From assembly GCA_030425945.1 (NCBI GenBank), contig JAUHZL010000204.1, forward strand, positions 1 to 5,811: 5,811 nt of DNA, read 5' to 3'. The notes below the pieces were generated by a model. That model worked only from the letters and a program-made list of their open reading frames with translations. It was not told the origin of the DNA and made no database searches. The DNA comes from Alphaproteobacteria bacterium (GTDB lineage: Bacteria > Pseudomonadota > Alphaproteobacteria > Rhodobacterales > Rhodobacteraceae). The translations under genes were made by a program, and so were the position numbers. Of this stretch, positions 5,154 to 5,811 are shown piece by piece (the first letter of the stretch is position 1; each line of letters starts with the position of its first letter).

Positions 5154-5811
5154 ATGGCCAGCACCCCTCCCGATCCCGACGCCAACGCCCAGATCCTCAA
5201 TTTCCAGATCACCGATGGCGGGATCGACGGCAGCGGCTACATCGAGGTCAAGATCGAGGACATCGCCGGAGCGGACAAGACCGCCCAGAACGATGTCACC
5301 ATCGACGGCACGGCCTTCACCGAGACGCTGTCCGAGCTGAAGCTCGCGAAGATGGGCAAGGACGACGGTCAGGAAGACGTCTTCCGCTTCTCGCTCTCGC
5401 AGTTCCGCAGCGACTTCGACATCAACATCAAGTCCGAAGGCCCCGAGGACATCTTCGTGATCGAGGACGTGCAGTCCTACTCGGTCGACGGGTCGGGCGT
5501 CTACACGATCAACTTCAAGGATGCCGACGGCACCGACCGCACGGTCACGCTCGATCCGGGCCAGGCGCAGGTCCAGATCTACGAGGCCTCGAACGCCATC
5601 CACGACCTGACTGACGGCAGCGACCAGGGCGAGATCCTCGGCACCGCGCTCGACGACGAGATGTTCGGCGGCCCGGGCGACGGGCAGGCGGACGGCGGCC
5701 TCGTGATCGACGACACGATGGACGGCGGCGCGGGCAACGACACGATCTTCGCGGGCGACGGCGACGACAACGTGACCGGCGGGCTTGGCGACGACACGAT
5801 CTCGGGCGGCA
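5154..5811 (+). CDS. RTX (hemolysin-type) calcium-binding protein, N-terminal part
   Basis: The reading frame is open to the right edge (219 codons plus one base). It begins at ATG 5154 behind a weak GAGAG signal seven nt upstream. Residues 1 to about 155 form an acidic domain with alternating hydrophobic/polar stretches that suggest beta strands (for example ILNFQITDG, VFRFSLSQF, VYTINFKDADG); I do not recognise the family. From about 162 the sequence turns into RTX-like repeats, first degenerate (GTALDDEMFGGPGDG, 163-177), then three regular nonapeptides at 191-217: GGAGNDTIF, AGDGDDNVT and GGLGDDTIS. Such GGxGxDxUx units bind calcium and fold as a parallel beta roll outside the cell. There is no N-terminal signal peptide, which fits type I secretion through a C-terminal signal lying beyond the window. 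Function could be an enzyme, adhesin or surface-layer-like protein; the missing C-terminus decides. Confidence 0.88.
   Translation, partial: MASTPPDPDANAQILNFQITDGGIDGSGYIEVKIEDIAGADKTAQNDVTIDGTAFTETLSELKLAKMGKDDGQEDVFRFSLSQFRSDFDINIKSEGPEDIFVIEDVQSYSVDGSGVYTINFKDADGTDRTVTLDPGQAQVQIYEASNAIHDLTDGSDQGEILGTALDDEMFGGPGDGQADGGLVIDDTMDGGAGNDTIFAGDGDDNVTGGLGDDTISGG
5724..5811 (+). repeat. 27-bp RTX coding repeats
   Basis: Three consecutive 27-bp units (5724-5750, 5751-5777, 5778-5804) and the beginning of a fourth encode the nonapeptides of the RTX protein. The GGC-GAC-GAC/AAC-GAC-ACG-ATC pattern recurs in each unit with codon-level changes. The array probably continues to the right of the window. 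Confidence 0.8.

Noticed and set aside
4128..5603. Long minus-strand open frame of 491 codons across the kinase and RTX genes
   Set aside because: It is a shadow caused by high GC: it covers two well-supported plus-strand genes and an intergenic region, and its protein has no family-like motif.

Overview
The window looks like chromosomal DNA of a very GC-rich alphaproteobacterium, most likely of the Rhodobacteraceae. This rests on the strong third-position G/C bias, the dense gene packing with GTGA/ATGA overlaps, and the character of the PreA/PreT and RTX proteins. The genus cannot be told from the sequence alone. No RNA gene, insertion sequence, CRISPR array or phage gene is visible.

Left part (1-3180): the last 42 codons of a RutR-type TetR-family regulator run rightwards and meet, tail to tail and only 2 nt apart, a leftward three-gene operon. 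In order of transcription this is preT (3180-1846), preA (1823-522) and a small VOC/glyoxalase-fold gene (525-133). PreT and PreA are the two subunits of the bacterial NAD-dependent dihydropyrimidine dehydrogenase, which carries out the first step of reductive uracil/thymine breakdown. The VOC gene starts with GTG inside the preA stop codon, so it is probably translationally coupled to preA. Its role is not known to me. The later pathway enzymes (dihydropyrimidinase, beta-ureidopropionase) are not in the window.

Centre (3181-3390): the divergent control region holds a 20-bp imperfect palindrome, TTTTTATCA-AC-TGGTAAAAA. It resembles the known RutR operator (TTGACCA-NN-TGGTCAA) and fits the RutR-like gene at the left edge. 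A second, perfect palindrome of the same 7-2-7 layout (GACGGGC-AG-GCCCGTC) lies 24 bp away.

Right part: running rightwards from this control region are an IclR-like helix-turn-helix regulator (3391-4182) and, overlapping it by ATGA, a LicA/choline-kinase-like member of the APH phosphotransferase superfamily (4179-4964). The kinase has an altered Brenner motif (RND in place of HGD/HND). An AT-richer intergenic stretch (4965-5153), with a perfect inverted repeat next to a -10-like TATGAT, leads to an RTX calcium-binding protein that starts at 5154 and runs off the right edge. Its N-terminal domain of about 155 residues is one I do not recognise.

The core (RutR-like regulator, operator, preT-preA) is a known type of system. 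The less familiar parts are the coupled VOC gene, the divergent regulator-kinase pair that may share the control region, and the RTX protein's N-terminal domain.
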